This document shows, one piece after another, positions 1 through 9,639 of a DNA stretch of 64,000 nucleotides. Source of the stretch: Saccharomonospora glauca K62 (GTDB taxonomy: Bacteria; Actinomycetota; Actinomycetes; Mycobacteriales; Pseudonocardiaceae); contig NZ_CM001484.1 of the NCBI RefSeq assembly GCF_000243395.2, positions 3,652,524-3,716,523 on the forward strand. Direction: 5' to 3'. Position numbers and translations under genes: made by a program. The notes beneath the pieces were generated by a model, which saw nothing but the letters and a program-made list of their open reading frames with translations, did not search any database and was not told the origin of the DNA. How positions within the stretch are numbered: the stretch's first letter is position 1; each line of letters starts with the position of its first letter.

Positions 1-715
<715 letters not shown>

Positions 716-763
716 GACTTGCCAGTGTACGGGTTCGGAGACGGACGCGACTCAGCCGTCGCC

Positions 764-979
764 TCAGTCGTCGTCACCCTCGACGCCCTGGCCGTCCTCG
801 TCGTCACCGACGTCGTTGCCGGGACCCTGGTCCTCCTGTTGCTGCTCCTGCTGATAACCACCTCCGTCCCGCGTGTCGTCACACGCCGCGGTGACGAACC
901 CGGAGGCGGCCATGGCGGCGGCCAGCGCCGTACCGGCCAGTATCTTGCGGAGCGAACGTCGGCGCGTGCTTTCCGTCAT
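764..979 (-). CDS. Small exported protein with Gln/Asp-rich tail
   Basis: A 71-residue protein starting MTESTRRRSLRKILAG. It has a basic N-terminus, a hydrophobic Ala-rich segment (about residues 13-32) ending FVTAACDD, then a short, very acidic Gln/Gly/Asp-rich tail. The AAC sequence could be a lipobox, although the residues before it fit only loosely, so it may be a lipoprotein or a cleaved secreted peptide. An in-frame ATG at 1003 would add eight residues but would place charged residues ahead of the signal. No family was recognised. It lies 48 bp upstream of ychF on the same strand and could be co-transcribed with it. Confidence 0.5.
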   Translation of the reverse strand: MTESTRRRSLRKILAGTALAAAMAASGFVTAACDDTRDGGGYQQEQQQEDQGPGNDVGDDEDGQGVEGDDD

Positions 980-1075
980 GCCCCGACCGTAGGCGCCCGG
1001 CACCGCCTTCGCACTCCGTCCACCATGTCCGATTTCCGCCAGTGACGGCTTCGGCGCGGTGGCACGATCGGCGAC

Positions 1076-2620
1076 ATGGCACGCGTGACGACGGAGGTCC
1101 GAGGAGCGTACGCGGCGCTCTGGCGGGACACGGAACGCTGCTACCGCGCCGTCCGCTCCCGTGACGCGCGGTTCGACGGCCAGTTCGTGGTGGCCGTGCG
1201 CACCACCCGTATCTACTGCCGACCGTCGTGCCCCGCCATGACCCCCAAGCCGCAGAACGTCGAGTTCTTCCCCACCTCCGCCGCCGCGCAGTCACGCGGC
1301 TACCGAGCGTGCCGACGCTGCCTGCCCGACGCCGTGCCCGGTTCCCCGGAGTGGGACGTGCGGGCCGACCTCGCCGCCCGCGCCATGCGCCTCATCGCCG
1401 AGGGCACGGTGGAGCGGGAAGGCGTGTCGGGGCTGGCGCGCAGGCTCGGTTACTCGGAACGGCAGCTGGGCCGGGTGTTGAACTCCGAACTGGGCGCCGG
1501 TCCACTCGCCCTCGCCCGTGCTCACCGGGCCCACTCGGCGAGAGTGCTCATCGAGATGTCGGACCTCCCGATCACCGACGTCGCGTTCGCGTCCGGTTTC
1601 TCCAGCGTGCGACAGTTCAACGACACCATTCGCGAGGTGTTCGCCGCGACCCCGTCGCAGCTTCGCGCCGCGGCGGCCCGCCGGGGTCGCAGCGGGCACC
1701 CCGCGGGCCCCGCGGCTCCGTCCACCGGTGTCCGGCTGTGTCTGCGGCTGCCGTTCCGAGCGCCTTTCGACGCCGCGGGGGTGCTCGACTTCCTCTCTAC
1801 CCGCGCCGTCCCCGGTGTGGAAGCCGGGAACGACGACTACCGCCGCACCCTGCGATTGCCTCACGGGCCCGCTGTCGTCCGGATGACGCCCCGAACGACG
1901 CACGTCGAGTGCGTGGTGCTGCTCACCGACGTACGTGACCTGTCGGCCGCGGTGTCCCGCGTGCGCAGGCTGTGGGATCTCGACGCCGACCCCCTGGCCG
2001 TGTCCGACTGCCTGTCGGACGACCCGACGATCGCCTCTTGGGTGAAGGCGGTACCGGGCATCCGGGTTCCGGGAGCCGTGGACGGCCCGGAACTCGTCCT
2101 CCGTGCCATTCTCGGGCAACAGGTGTCCGTGGCCTCGGCACGCGCGGCGGCCGGTCGACTCGTCTCCGAGCTCGGTGACCCCGTGGCGATCGCCTCGGAC
2201 GGCGACCCGACCCGGCTGTTCCCCTCACCGGCGACGGTGGCCGAGCATGCCGAGGACGTACTCACCGGCCCCCGACACCGCATCACCGCCATCCATGACG
2301 TCGCCGCCGCCCTGGCCTCCGGCACCCTCGACGTCCACGTCGGTCGCGACCCCGAGGAACTACGGCGGGACCTGCTCTCGCTGCCCGGCATCGGTCCGTG
2401 GACGGCGGACTACGTGCTGATGCGACTGCTGCACCGCACCGACCTGCTGCTTCACACCGACCGTGCGCTGCGGCGAGGAGCGCGGGCACTCGGCATCGGG
2501 CCCGCTCGCCTGACCGACCATGCCCGGCGGTGGAGGCCGTGGCGGTCGTACGCGGGCATGTACTTGTGGCGCGCGAGCGGCACCCCACCTTCCGGAACCC
2601 CTCGAAAGGACACCCCATGA
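1076..2620 (+). CDS. alkA: Ada-AlkA fusion: methylphosphotriester sensor, AraC HTH and 3-methyladenine DNA glycosylase
   Basis: A 514-residue fusion protein for alkylation repair. Residues 1-90 match the Ada zinc/methyl-acceptor domain: Cys48, Cys52, Cys79 and Cys82 have the same C-x3-C-x26-C-x2-C spacing as E. coli Ada, in which the first Cys accepts methyl from phosphotriesters. Residues of about 100-195 form an AraC-type double HTH. The C-terminal half is AlkA-like, with the helix-hairpin-helix LPGIGPWTADYV and a following Asp (HTDRA) in the position of the catalytic Asp. It therefore probably senses methylated DNA, activates transcription and excises 3-methylpurines. The stop overlaps the ogt start (ATGA at 2617-2620), so the two are translationally coupled. 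Confidence 0.93.
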   Translation: MARVTTEVRGAYAALWRDTERCYRAVRSRDARFDGQFVVAVRTTRIYCRPSCPAMTPKPQNVEFFPTSAAAQSRGYRACRRCLPDAVPGSPEWDVRADLAARAMRLIAEGTVEREGVSGLARRLGYSERQLGRVLNSELGAGPLALARAHRAHSARVLIEMSDLPITDVAFASGFSSVRQFNDTIREVFAATPSQLRAAAARRGRSGHPAGPAAPSTGVRLCLRLPFRAPFDAAGVLDFLSTRAVPGVEAGNDDYRRTLRLPHGPAVVRMTPRTTHVECVVLLTDVRDLSAAVSRVRRLWDLDADPLAVSDCLSDDPTIASWVKAVPGIRVPGAVDGPELVLRAILGQQVSVASARAAAGRLVSELGDPVAIASDGDPTRLFPSPATVAEHAEDVLTGPRHRITAIHDVAAALASGTLDVHVGRDPEELRRDLLSLPGIGPWTADYVLMRLLHRTDLLLHTDRALRRGARALGIGPARLTDHARRWRPWRSYAGMYLWRASGTPPSGTPRKDTP

Positions 2621-3129
2621 ACGCCTACTGGTCCACAGTGGATACCCCGGTCGGGGCTTTCACCGCAGTGGTTGACGCGGAAGGCGTCGTACTGGCTTCC
2701 GGATGGACCGCCGACGTGACGGACTTGGCCAGCCTCGTCGCTTCCGAACTCCGCCCCGACACCCTGGTTCGACAAACCGACCTGGGCGCGGTCACGAAAG
2801 CCGTGAGTCGCTACCACGACGGTGAACTCGACGCCGTGGACGGGTTTCCCGTGCGGCAGCGGTCCGGCGCCTTCCTGCGACACGCGTGGGACGTGCTGAG
2901 GACCGTGCCGCCGGGGAGCCCGGTGACGTACTCCGAGCTCGCCGCGCTAGCGGGACGTCCGGCAGCCGTCCGCGCGGCGGCGTCGGCATGCGCACGTAAC
3001 GCTGCTGCGCTGTTCGTGCCCTGCCATCGCGTGGTGCGCACCGGTGGTTCGCTCGGGGGCTTCCGGTGGGGCCTGGACGTGAAGCAGTGGCTGCTCGACC
3101 ACGAGTCATCCTTCGGACACGAGCACTGA
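2617..3129 (+). CDS. ogt: Methylated-DNA--protein-cysteine methyltransferase
   Basis: A 170-residue O6-alkylguanine-DNA alkyltransferase. The suicide active-site motif FVPCHRVV is present with Cys136, and the upstream winged-helix region (VTYSELAALAG) and C-terminal GGFRWGLDVKQWLL are typical. It directly reverses O6-methylguanine by transferring the methyl to Cys136. The ATG at 2617 is supported by a GAAAGGA ribosome site at 2604-2610 and by the 4-nt overlap with alkA. The last 24 nt overlap the 3' end of the convergent sbcC gene, an unusually long coding overlap between opposite strands. Confidence 0.95.
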   Translation: MNAYWSTVDTPVGAFTAVVDAEGVVLASGWTADVTDLASLVASELRPDTLVRQTDLGAVTKAVSRYHDGELDAVDGFPVRQRSGAFLRHAWDVLRTVPPGSPVTYSELAALAGRPAAVRAAASACARNAAALFVPCHRVVRTGGSLGGFRWGLDVKQWLLDHESSFGHEH

Positions 3130-6072
3130 CCCCGTGCGGGACTTCCGTACTCGCAACCTGTTCGGGATGCGCTGCCGAAGTTCCTCCACATGCGACACGA
3201 TTCCGACGACCCGGCCACCGGAGCGCAGCTCGTCGAGTACGCCCATCACCACGTCGAGCGTCTCGCCGTCGAGAGTGCCGAAGCCCTCGTCGACGAAGAG
3301 CGTGTCGAGCAGCGCCCCACCGGTCTCCGCGGCGACCACGTCGGCCAGGCCGAGCGCGAGCGCCAGTGATGCGATGAACGACTCGCCGCCGGACAGCGTC
3401 TTGGACGACCGGACCATGCCGGAGTAGTCATCGAGCACGTCAAGCCCGAGCCCATGCCCTCCTCGGGTACGAAGCTTGTCCTCCTGATCGGAGTGCACGA
3501 ACGAGTACCGTCCCTGGCTCATCGACCGCAGTCGGGCCGTGGCCGCCACCGCGACCTCCTCCAGCCGCGCCGCGAGCACGTACGAGCGCAGTGACATACG
3601 GCGCGCGTTCTGTCCATGGCCACTCAGCACGTCGGTGAGCGCGTTGAGTTCGGCGAACTCCTGCTCGGCCGGAGCGAGTTCGGCCAGTGCGGCGTCGAAC
3701 TTCCCCGCCAATTCCTCGATGTCGCGAGCCACCTGCTCACGGGAACGCACCGTCGCGACCGCGGCCTCCGCGCGTTCCCGCGCCGCCCGTTCCGCCTCCT
3801 CGGCGGAGCCGGTGTCGACGTCGTCGTCGGGGGAGATCCCCGCGAGCTCGGGATCGGCGAGCACCCCGGCCGCTGCCGCCTTCTCGTCGGCCGCTTTCCT
3901 GAGGAGTTCCTCCAGCTCGGCGATGCGCTCCGCGGACCGCGCCGCCTCCAGGGCTTCCTCCACGGTGTCGAACCCGGCCCGTTTCGCGGCGTCCGCCACC
4001 GAACGACGTCTCTCGTCCCGCTGCTGCAGAGCGGCGATGACCGCCGTACGGGCGTCGGCGAGCCGGTCCAGCGCCCGCCCCAGCGCCAGCAGGTGGTCCC
4101 GCCTGGCCGCGACGTCGGGAAACTCCCCTCGCGCGACGGCGAGGGCTTCCGCGCGCTCCTCGATGCCCTGGGCCACGACGGCGCGTTCGGCCTCGTGCTC
4201 GGTCAACGACCGCTCGTGGGAAGCCCGCTCGGCGAGCAGTCGCTGCTCCTCCTCCTTGGCCGACCGAACGGCGGCGGCCAAGGCGTCCGACCGCCCCGCG
4301 TGCTCGGTCAACCGTTGTCGTTCGGCTCGTACGTCCGCCAGTTCCTCGGCCAGGTCGGCGGCGCTGCGCCCGGCCAGCCGCTGGGCCGCGGTGTCCCGCC
4401 GGTGTTCCGCCTCGTACCTGGCGGCTCGTGCCTCCTCCCGCCGTCGGGCCGCCTCCACCTCACGTTCGGCGGCAACGCGTTCGGTCTCCTCACTCACCGC
4501 GTCGGCGGTCGCCACCGCGGGCTCGGGGTGCTCCCCGGAGCCGCACACCGGGCACGGTTTTCCCTCCACCAGGCCGCTCGCGAGTTCGGCCGCCATGCCC
4601 GCCAACCGTCGTTCTCGAACGTCGAGCAAAACGCCTCTGGCCTCGTTGTGGGCCGCCTCGGCGGCGAGCTCCGCCTCACGCGCACTTGCCGCGGCACGCT
4701 CCAACTCGGGCAGGGACTCGGCATCGGCGAGCAGTGCCGCCAGTTCCTCCTCCCTGGCCCTGATCCCGTCGAGCCGCGCCTCGGCCTCGACGGCCAGCTC
4801 GCGTTGCCGGGTCAACTCGCTCAGCCGCTCGGGTAGTCCGTCCAGCTTGGACTGAAGCACCGTGATGCGCTCCGCGTAGTAGGCGATCGACTCGTCGAGG
4901 TCCGTCAGTCGGCGCTGCTCGGTGTGCTGTCGCTGTGCCTGCTCCACCAGCCCCGCGAGCCCGCCCGCCTCCTCACGCAGGCTTCCGGCACGTCGGCGGA
5001 GCTCCTCGACGTCGAGGCCGACGTCGTCGAAGCCGAGCTCACGACACGCCGCCGCGGCCGTCGCCTCCTCCTCGACCGCGCGACCGTGATGGTCCTCCGC
5101 CGCGCGTCCGTCGGCCGCCAGCTCGGCGACCGTGGTGGCCCGCCTGGCGGCCTCCACCTCGGCGGTCCACCGCGACCGCTCCCGTGCGCCGCGCTCCCAT
5201 TCGGCCAGGCGTTCCCTAGCGGCCCGAACCCGACGCACCCGCTCGGCCGCGTCCTTGCTCTCCCCAAGGTGTTGCCGCGCCCACTCCCAGGCCTCGCGCG
5301 CCGCCTTCTCCTCGGCACGGGCCTCGGCGACCTCGACCGCGGCCCGCGTCCTCAACGTGGCCGCCCACTCGCGGTCCGGTTCCTCCGGTGCGTCGACCCC
5401 TGCCACCTGCGCCAACCGCGCCACCAACTCGCGCACCCCGGCCCGCTTGGCCTCCACTTCCGCCTTACGTTCTTTTCGCGCGTTGGCGAACCAGGCTTCC
5501 ACGGCGGTGAACCGCTCGGTGCCGAACAGCCGTTCCAGGAGTTCGGCGCGCTCCTTCGTGTCGGCGCGAAGGAACCGGGCGAACTCCCCCTGCGGCAGCA
5601 GCACGACCTGGAAGAACTGCTGGGCGTTCATTCCCAGCAGCCGCTGCACCACCCGCGCGACCTCGTCGTTGCGCGTGACGGCCTCCGCCGTACCGCCGTC
5701 GGGAGGTGGGGTGAGCCATGTCAGGGACACCTTGGCCGGCTGCTTGGTGTAGCCCGTACCGCGCCGCTTCGGCCGCTCGTACTCGGGGCTGCGGACAATA
5801 CGCAACCGGTGCCCTTGGACAGTGAGCTCCAGCACGACCTCGGTGGGCTGGTCGGGGTCCGCGATGTCGCACCGAAGTCGTTTGGCCTCGGCCCGAGCGC
5901 CGGGCACGGTACCGAACAAGGCGAACGCCACCGCGTCGAGCAACGTGGTCTTTCCCGCGCCCGTGTCACCGTGCAGCAGGAACAGACCATCGGCTCCGAG
6001 CGCGTCGAAATCGACGACCTGACGCGTGGCGTACGGCCCGAACGCGCACACCTCCAACCGGTGCAGCCTCAT
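3106..6072 (-). CDS. sbcC: SbcC (Rad50-like) exonuclease ATPase subunit
   Basis: A 988-residue SMC-like ATPase that partners SbcD in cleaving hairpins and protein-blocked DNA ends. An N-terminal Walker A (GDTGAGKTT, about residues 36-44) and C-terminal signature LSGGESF with Walker B FVDEGFGTLD frame two very long coiled-coil arms rich in Ala/Glu/Arg. The zinc hook is visible as CPVC (Cys507, Cys510) at the midpoint. The ATG at 6072 overlaps the sbcD stop (ATGA), so translation is coupled. The 3' end runs 24 nt into the convergent ogt gene. Confidence 0.96.
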   Translation of the reverse strand: MRLHRLEVCAFGPYATRQVVDFDALGADGLFLLHGDTGAGKTTLLDAVAFALFGTVPGARAEAKRLRCDIADPDQPTEVVLELTVQGHRLRIVRSPEYERPKRRGTGYTKQPAKVSLTWLTPPPDGGTAEAVTRNDEVARVVQRLLGMNAQQFFQVVLLPQGEFARFLRADTKERAELLERLFGTERFTAVEAWFANARKERKAEVEAKRAGVRELVARLAQVAGVDAPEEPDREWAATLRTRAAVEVAEARAEEKAAREAWEWARQHLGESKDAAERVRRVRAARERLAEWERGARERSRWTAEVEAARRATTVAELAADGRAAEDHHGRAVEEEATAAAACRELGFDDVGLDVEELRRRAGSLREEAGGLAGLVEQAQRQHTEQRRLTDLDESIAYYAERITVLQSKLDGLPERLSELTRQRELAVEAEARLDGIRAREEELAALLADAESLPELERAAASAREAELAAEAAHNEARGVLLDVRERRLAGMAAELASGLVEGKPCPVCGSGEHPEPAVATADAVSEETERVAAEREVEAARRREEARAARYEAEHRRDTAAQRLAGRSAADLAEELADVRAERQRLTEHAGRSDALAAAVRSAKEEEQRLLAERASHERSLTEHEAERAVVAQGIEERAEALAVARGEFPDVAARRDHLLALGRALDRLADARTAVIAALQQRDERRRSVADAAKRAGFDTVEEALEAARSAERIAELEELLRKAADEKAAAAGVLADPELAGISPDDDVDTGSAEEAERAARERAEAAVATVRSREQVARDIEELAGKFDAALAELAPAEQEFAELNALTDVLSGHGQNARRMSLRSYVLAARLEEVAVAATARLRSMSQGRYSFVHSDQEDKLRTRGGHGLGLDVLDDYSGMVRSSKTLSGGESFIASLALALGLADVVAAETGGALLDTLFVDEGFGTLDGETLDVVMGVLDELRSGGRVVGIVSHVEELRQRIPNRLRVRKSRTGSVLVSEG

Positions 6073-7232
6073 CGCACGACCTCCCGATGATCGGCGTTCG
6101 CCCTGCCGGCGGCCTCCAACGCCGCCACCAGCAACTCACGCTCGCGCTCGCTCGGTTCCGAGCCTCGACAATCGGCCAGGAAGTTCTCGACGATCTCGAT
6201 GTCCGTCCGCCCTCGAACCGCGAGGGAGTACCGCAGCGCCCCCGAGGCTCCGCCTTCGGGCTCCCAGTCGAGATGGACGGCGTACGGGAAGCGGCCGCGC
6301 AGTCTCCTCATGGCATCGACCGGCCGTACCGGGTCGGTGAGGGTGACGGAGAGGTAGTACTCGCGCACCTCCTCGTGAGCCGGGTCCTCCAACAGCTCGT
6401 CCAGCCGCCCCCGCAACGTCGCCAGGCGCCGGGGCACTGGCAACTCGACGCGGTCGACGGCGGCCAACCCGTGTTCGTCGAGGTCCACGATCCACACCGA
6501 CTTGGGGGCGGTCTCGGAGAACGAGTACGCAAGCGGGCTCCCCGAGTAACGGAGGTGCTCGGCCAACCGCTGGGGCCCGTGGAGATGCCCCAGGGCCACG
6601 TAGTCCACGCCGTCGAACACCGACCCCGGCACCTGCTCGACCCCGCCGACCGCGATCGTGCGTTCGGATTCGCTACTCACACCACCGGTGACGAAGGCAT
6701 GCGCCAGGACCACCGACCGGGTTTCGGGACTCCGTTCGGACAGGTCCTTCCGCACTCGCCGCATGGCCTCGCCGAGCACCGCGGTGTGCCCACGCGCGTC
6801 CTTCAGCCCGAGCGCGAGCCGCGCCGGATCGGGTTCGAGGTACGGGATCCCGTACAGCGCCACCGGACCGTACTCGTCCCGGAGCAGCACGGGACGGTCG
6901 ATGGCCTCGATCGTGGTACGCAGGTGCAGACCACCGGCCTCGGCGAAGTCCGCGAAGGCACCGAGCCGCGCCGCCGAGTCGTGGTTGCCGGAAGTGATCA
7001 CCAATTCGGCTCCCGCCCGCCGGAGCCTGCGCAGAGCCACCGTCGCCACCCGGACGGCCTCGGCGGAGGGCACCGCGCGGTCGTAGACGTCCCCCGCGAC
7101 GAGGACGACGTCCACGGACAACCGTTCGACGAGCTCGGCGAGGTGGGCGAGCACCGCGTCCTGATCGGCGAGCAGATCGGCACCGTGAAACGTTCGGCCC
7201 ACGTGCCAGTCGGAGGTATGGAGCAGTCGCAC
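6069..7232 (-). CDS. sbcD: SbcD (Mre11-like) nuclease subunit
   Basis: A 387-residue calcineurin-like phosphoesterase, the nuclease subunit of SbcCD. Metal-binding motifs appear in the expected order: SDWHVG (Asp8, His10), GDVYDRA, SGNHDS and the later LGHLHGPQ. The C-terminal region carries the SbcC-contacting domain. The start is GTG at 7232. A LexA-type palindrome at 7290-7305 lies 58 bp upstream in the divergent sbcD/rmuC promoter region, which suggests that sbcDC may be SOS-controlled. The gene is followed with 4-nt overlap by sbcC. Confidence 0.96.
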   Translation of the reverse strand: MRLLHTSDWHVGRTFHGADLLADQDAVLAHLAELVERLSVDVVLVAGDVYDRAVPSAEAVRVATVALRRLRRAGAELVITSGNHDSAARLGAFADFAEAGGLHLRTTIEAIDRPVLLRDEYGPVALYGIPYLEPDPARLALGLKDARGHTAVLGEAMRRVRKDLSERSPETRSVVLAHAFVTGGVSSESERTIAVGGVEQVPGSVFDGVDYVALGHLHGPQRLAEHLRYSGSPLAYSFSETAPKSVWIVDLDEHGLAAVDRVELPVPRRLATLRGRLDELLEDPAHEEVREYYLSVTLTDPVRPVDAMRRLRGRFPYAVHLDWEPEGGASGALRYSLAVRGRTDIEIVENFLADCRGSEPSERERELLVAALEAAGRANADHREVVR

Positions 7233-7289
7233 GCCGACAAGCTAAGCCCCGAATCCGTCGCCCTCGCACCCCTATCCCCCACAGATCAC

Positions 7290-7305
7290 TCGAACGTGTG
7301 TTCGA
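7290..7305. promoter_or_regulatory. LexA (SOS) box
   Basis: The sequence tCGAACGTGTGTTCGa has perfect TCGAAC/GTTCGA arms around a 4-nt centre. This matches the Gram-positive/actinobacterial LexA consensus CGAAC-N4-GTTCG. It lies between divergent sbcD (start 7232) and rmuC (start 7437), so it could control either or both. The match is seen directly; the regulation is inferred. Confidence 0.82.
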
Positions 7306-7436
7306 ATTCCGAGAAGACTGTTCTCATCCTCGGTTTCCGCCATGATGGAGGAACGGCACGGGATGCCGAGTGGTCGAGCGGCGGCCGCGTCAAACGTCAT
7401 CGCGTCATGCGCCGACTGGGGAAGGACGGACACACG

Positions 7437-8354
7437 GTGGGCTCGACGATTCTGACCACAGCCGCCATCGTGGCCGCGCTGTTGCTGGCCGCTGCCCTGG
7501 CCCTGCTGTGGAGGCTCTACCAGGACAGCATGCGCAGAGTCGACAGGGCGGCCCGCCAGGTGGAGGCCGAACGCGCCAAAGTGGACGCGCAACGGGCGGC
7601 CCTGCGCCGGTACGAAGTCGCGTTTGCCTCCATCAGCGGACGCGGCGAGTTGGGTGAACGGGTACTAGTCGAGACCGCCAAGGCGCTCGGTCTACGGGAA
7701 GGGCTGCACTTCACGCTGCAGACGGACGTCGCGGGCGGGGGTGCCGCCAAACCGGACCTCCTGCTCACCGTCGGCGGTGGACGCACCGTTCCCGTCGACG
7801 CCAAGGCCAGTCTCGCCTGCTGGGCCGAGGCCGTGGAGACCGACGACCCCGAGGAGCGTCTCGACGCCCTGCGAGTCCACGTGCGCAACCTGCGCTCGCG
7901 CGCCGCCGAGTTGTCCTCGAAGAACTACCAACGCTGGGCCGACGCCATCTACGGGACCGTGATGTTCGTGCCCTCCGACGCCGCCGTGGTGGCGGCTTTG
8001 GACACCGATCCGGACCTACTGCGGTGGCTGTTGGACCGTCGCGTCTTCCTCTGTGGCCCCACCGGCTTCGCCGTCGTGGCCTCCGCGGCGCTGTTCGCCG
8101 CGACGGAGCGCACGCTCATCGACGACGTCGAGAAGGTGCGGTCGCAGGCGGCCGCCGCACACAGGGCCGCGGGCAACGCCGTGGAAGCGCTGAACCTGTC
8201 GAGCACGCATCTGCAGCGCTTCCTCTCCGCTCGCCGGCGCGAGATCGAAGCCCTCGACAGCTTCCGGGCGCAGGTAGCCCCCCTCACCGAGGCCGCGGCG
8301 AGCCCGTCCCCAGTACCCGAGATTCGCCGAAATGATGAGATGTCGGCGACATGA
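7437..8354 (+). CDS. rmuC: RmuC-family DNA recombination protein
   Basis: A 305-residue RmuC-family protein, a predicted restriction-like nuclease that limits DNA rearrangements at inverted repeats. The N-terminus is one hydrophobic helix (about residues 6-27), followed by coiled coil (about 30-60). The RmuC core follows, with KPDLLLTVGG and VPVDAKASL motifs typical of the PD-(D/E)xK-like fold, and then a C-terminal helical region. I chose GTG 7437, preceded by GGAAGGA at 7420-7426; an in-frame ATG at 7407 would add ten basic residues. It is divergent from sbcDC across a LexA box. It is shorter than the roughly 475-residue E. coli protein but normal for actinobacteria. Confidence 0.85.
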   Translation: MGSTILTTAAIVAALLLAAALALLWRLYQDSMRRVDRAARQVEAERAKVDAQRAALRRYEVAFASISGRGELGERVLVETAKALGLREGLHFTLQTDVAGGGAAKPDLLLTVGGGRTVPVDAKASLACWAEAVETDDPEERLDALRVHVRNLRSRAAELSSKNYQRWADAIYGTVMFVPSDAAVVAALDTDPDLLRWLLDRRVFLCGPTGFAVVASAALFAATERTLIDDVEKVRSQAAAAHRAAGNAVEALNLSSTHLQRFLSARRREIEALDSFRAQVAPLTEAAASPSPVPEIRRNDEMSAT

Positions 8355-8535
8355 GCCCCCCGGCCAATTTATCGTTATCGATCATGGCGCACGCGTTATC
8401 AGTCACGAAGCACCCGCGGAACGAGTGGGCGATTCGTCGCTCTTGCCCCGAGACGTCACACTCGATGCCCTTTCGCGCGGCTTTCCTACCGGCGGGTCAC
8501 AGGTTTTCACCGCGCACGGGATACGGTGTTGCCCC

Positions 8536-9615
8536 GTGACCGCCATTCGTGACCGTCGGGGTGACGCGGAAAGCGCCGAGAAGGACACGGCCGCGCTTTC
8601 GTGGAACGAACGCTCTGTCATTAACTCCCGCCGGGGTGTGCCCTGGTGGGGCGCCGTACTACTGGCGTTCGGGCTGGCACTGATCGGAGCCTTCGTCGAT
8701 CAACTCGCCACCGACGGCCTCTCCCTGATCTTCCACGTGTGCTATGTCGTCGGTGCCCTGGGTGCGGTCCTCGCAGTCCAGCGAAAGAGCCTCTTCGGTC
8801 CGATGGTGCAGCCGCCGCTGGCGATGGCGCTGGCCGTTCCGCTCATCGTGCTCACCGCGTCGGGGTTGCCCGAGGGCAGCGACATGCTGTCCAAGGCGCT
8901 GGCGATCGGGACTCCCCTCATCAACAGCTTCCCGGTCATGGCGGGCACCACGGCCGCGACGGTGCTGGTGGGCATCCTGCGGCTGGTGAAGCAGCGCGAT
9001 CCGGAGGCCCGGACCAAGTCCGGCCGCGACAAGACCGACTCCGAGAAAGCGGAGTCGGGCAAGGCCGAGCCGGGGAAGAACCGCGCCGGTAAGGAGGCCG
9101 CCGCCGTCGCCGGGGAGGACGTGGACGACAGGACACGCCCGACCATGAGCGCGGCCCGGCCCGACTCGGCGGGTGAAGCTCGTCCACGACGCCGCGTGCC
9201 CGGCACTGCGGGGGCCAGGAGCAAGGCGGCTCCGCCTCCCGAACGAAGTGCTCGGCCGCGAGGGGGACCCGCCGCTCCGCCGCCCCGACGCCAGCGTCCG
9301 GACGCCGACCAACCGCGCAAACCGCGCGAGGGGAATCCGCCACCGCGTCGGCGCGCGACGCCGCCCCCGGCCGACCAGGTCGACAAGCAGCGCCGTGGAG
9401 AAGGCCGCCAGGAGCCTCCGGCCAGGCGTGGCCGCCGTGTCCCGCCTCCACCTCGGGGTGAGGAACCGCCACGGGGCGAGCAACCCCCGCGGGGGCGTCA
9501 GCCCGGTGCCGGTCCGCGACGTGGGGCGCCGCGTTCCGAGCCGCCTCGCGGCGGCAGGCCTCGTGGTGACCACCCGCCGCGGCGTGGGCGGCCGTGGGAC
9601 GACGACCGCACCTGA
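8536..9615 (+). CDS. DUF6542 membrane protein with long Arg/Pro-rich cytoplasmic tail
   Basis: A 359-residue protein. The N-terminal part (about residues 35-155) holds four hydrophobic segments, including WWGAVLLAFGLALIGAFVD, typical of the DUF6542 domain. The remaining 200 residues are low-complexity: a Lys/Glu/Ser stretch, then repeated PPR, PRGG and RRG motifs. The GTG start at 8536 removes a non-coding-looking upstream extension. The homologue in M. tuberculosis (Rv1111c, from memory) is also next to ispH. Function is unknown; the basic tail could bind nucleic acid or phospholipid (inference). It converges with ispH, and the two stop codons lie in one hairpin. Confidence 0.82.
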   Translation: MTAIRDRRGDAESAEKDTAALSWNERSVINSRRGVPWWGAVLLAFGLALIGAFVDQLATDGLSLIFHVCYVVGALGAVLAVQRKSLFGPMVQPPLAMALAVPLIVLTASGLPEGSDMLSKALAIGTPLINSFPVMAGTTAATVLVGILRLVKQRDPEARTKSGRDKTDSEKAESGKAEPGKNRAGKEAAAVAGEDVDDRTRPTMSAARPDSAGEARPRRRVPGTAGARSKAAPPPERSARPRGGPAAPPPRRQRPDADQPRKPREGNPPPRRRATPPPADQVDKQRRGEGRQEPPARRGRRVPPPPRGEEPPRGEQPPRGRQPGAGPRRGAPRSEPPRGGRPRGDHPPRRGRPWDDDRT

Positions 9616-9639
9616 TCGCCCGTCACCGCGTGGCGATCA
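9613..9639. terminator. Shared hairpin enclosing both convergent stop codons
   Basis: Eight-base arms TGATCGCC (9613-9620) and GGCGATCA (9632-9639) form a perfect stem around an 11-nt loop. The first three bases of each arm, read on its own strand, are the TGA stops of the DUF6542 gene and of ispH. It is probably a short bidirectional terminator. There is no U-tract. Confidence 0.5.

Noticed and set aside
3539-4855. Long plus-strand Ser/Ala/Arg frames across sbcC
   Set aside because: These are antisense frames kept open by high G+C in the coiled-coil region of sbcC and show no family motif.
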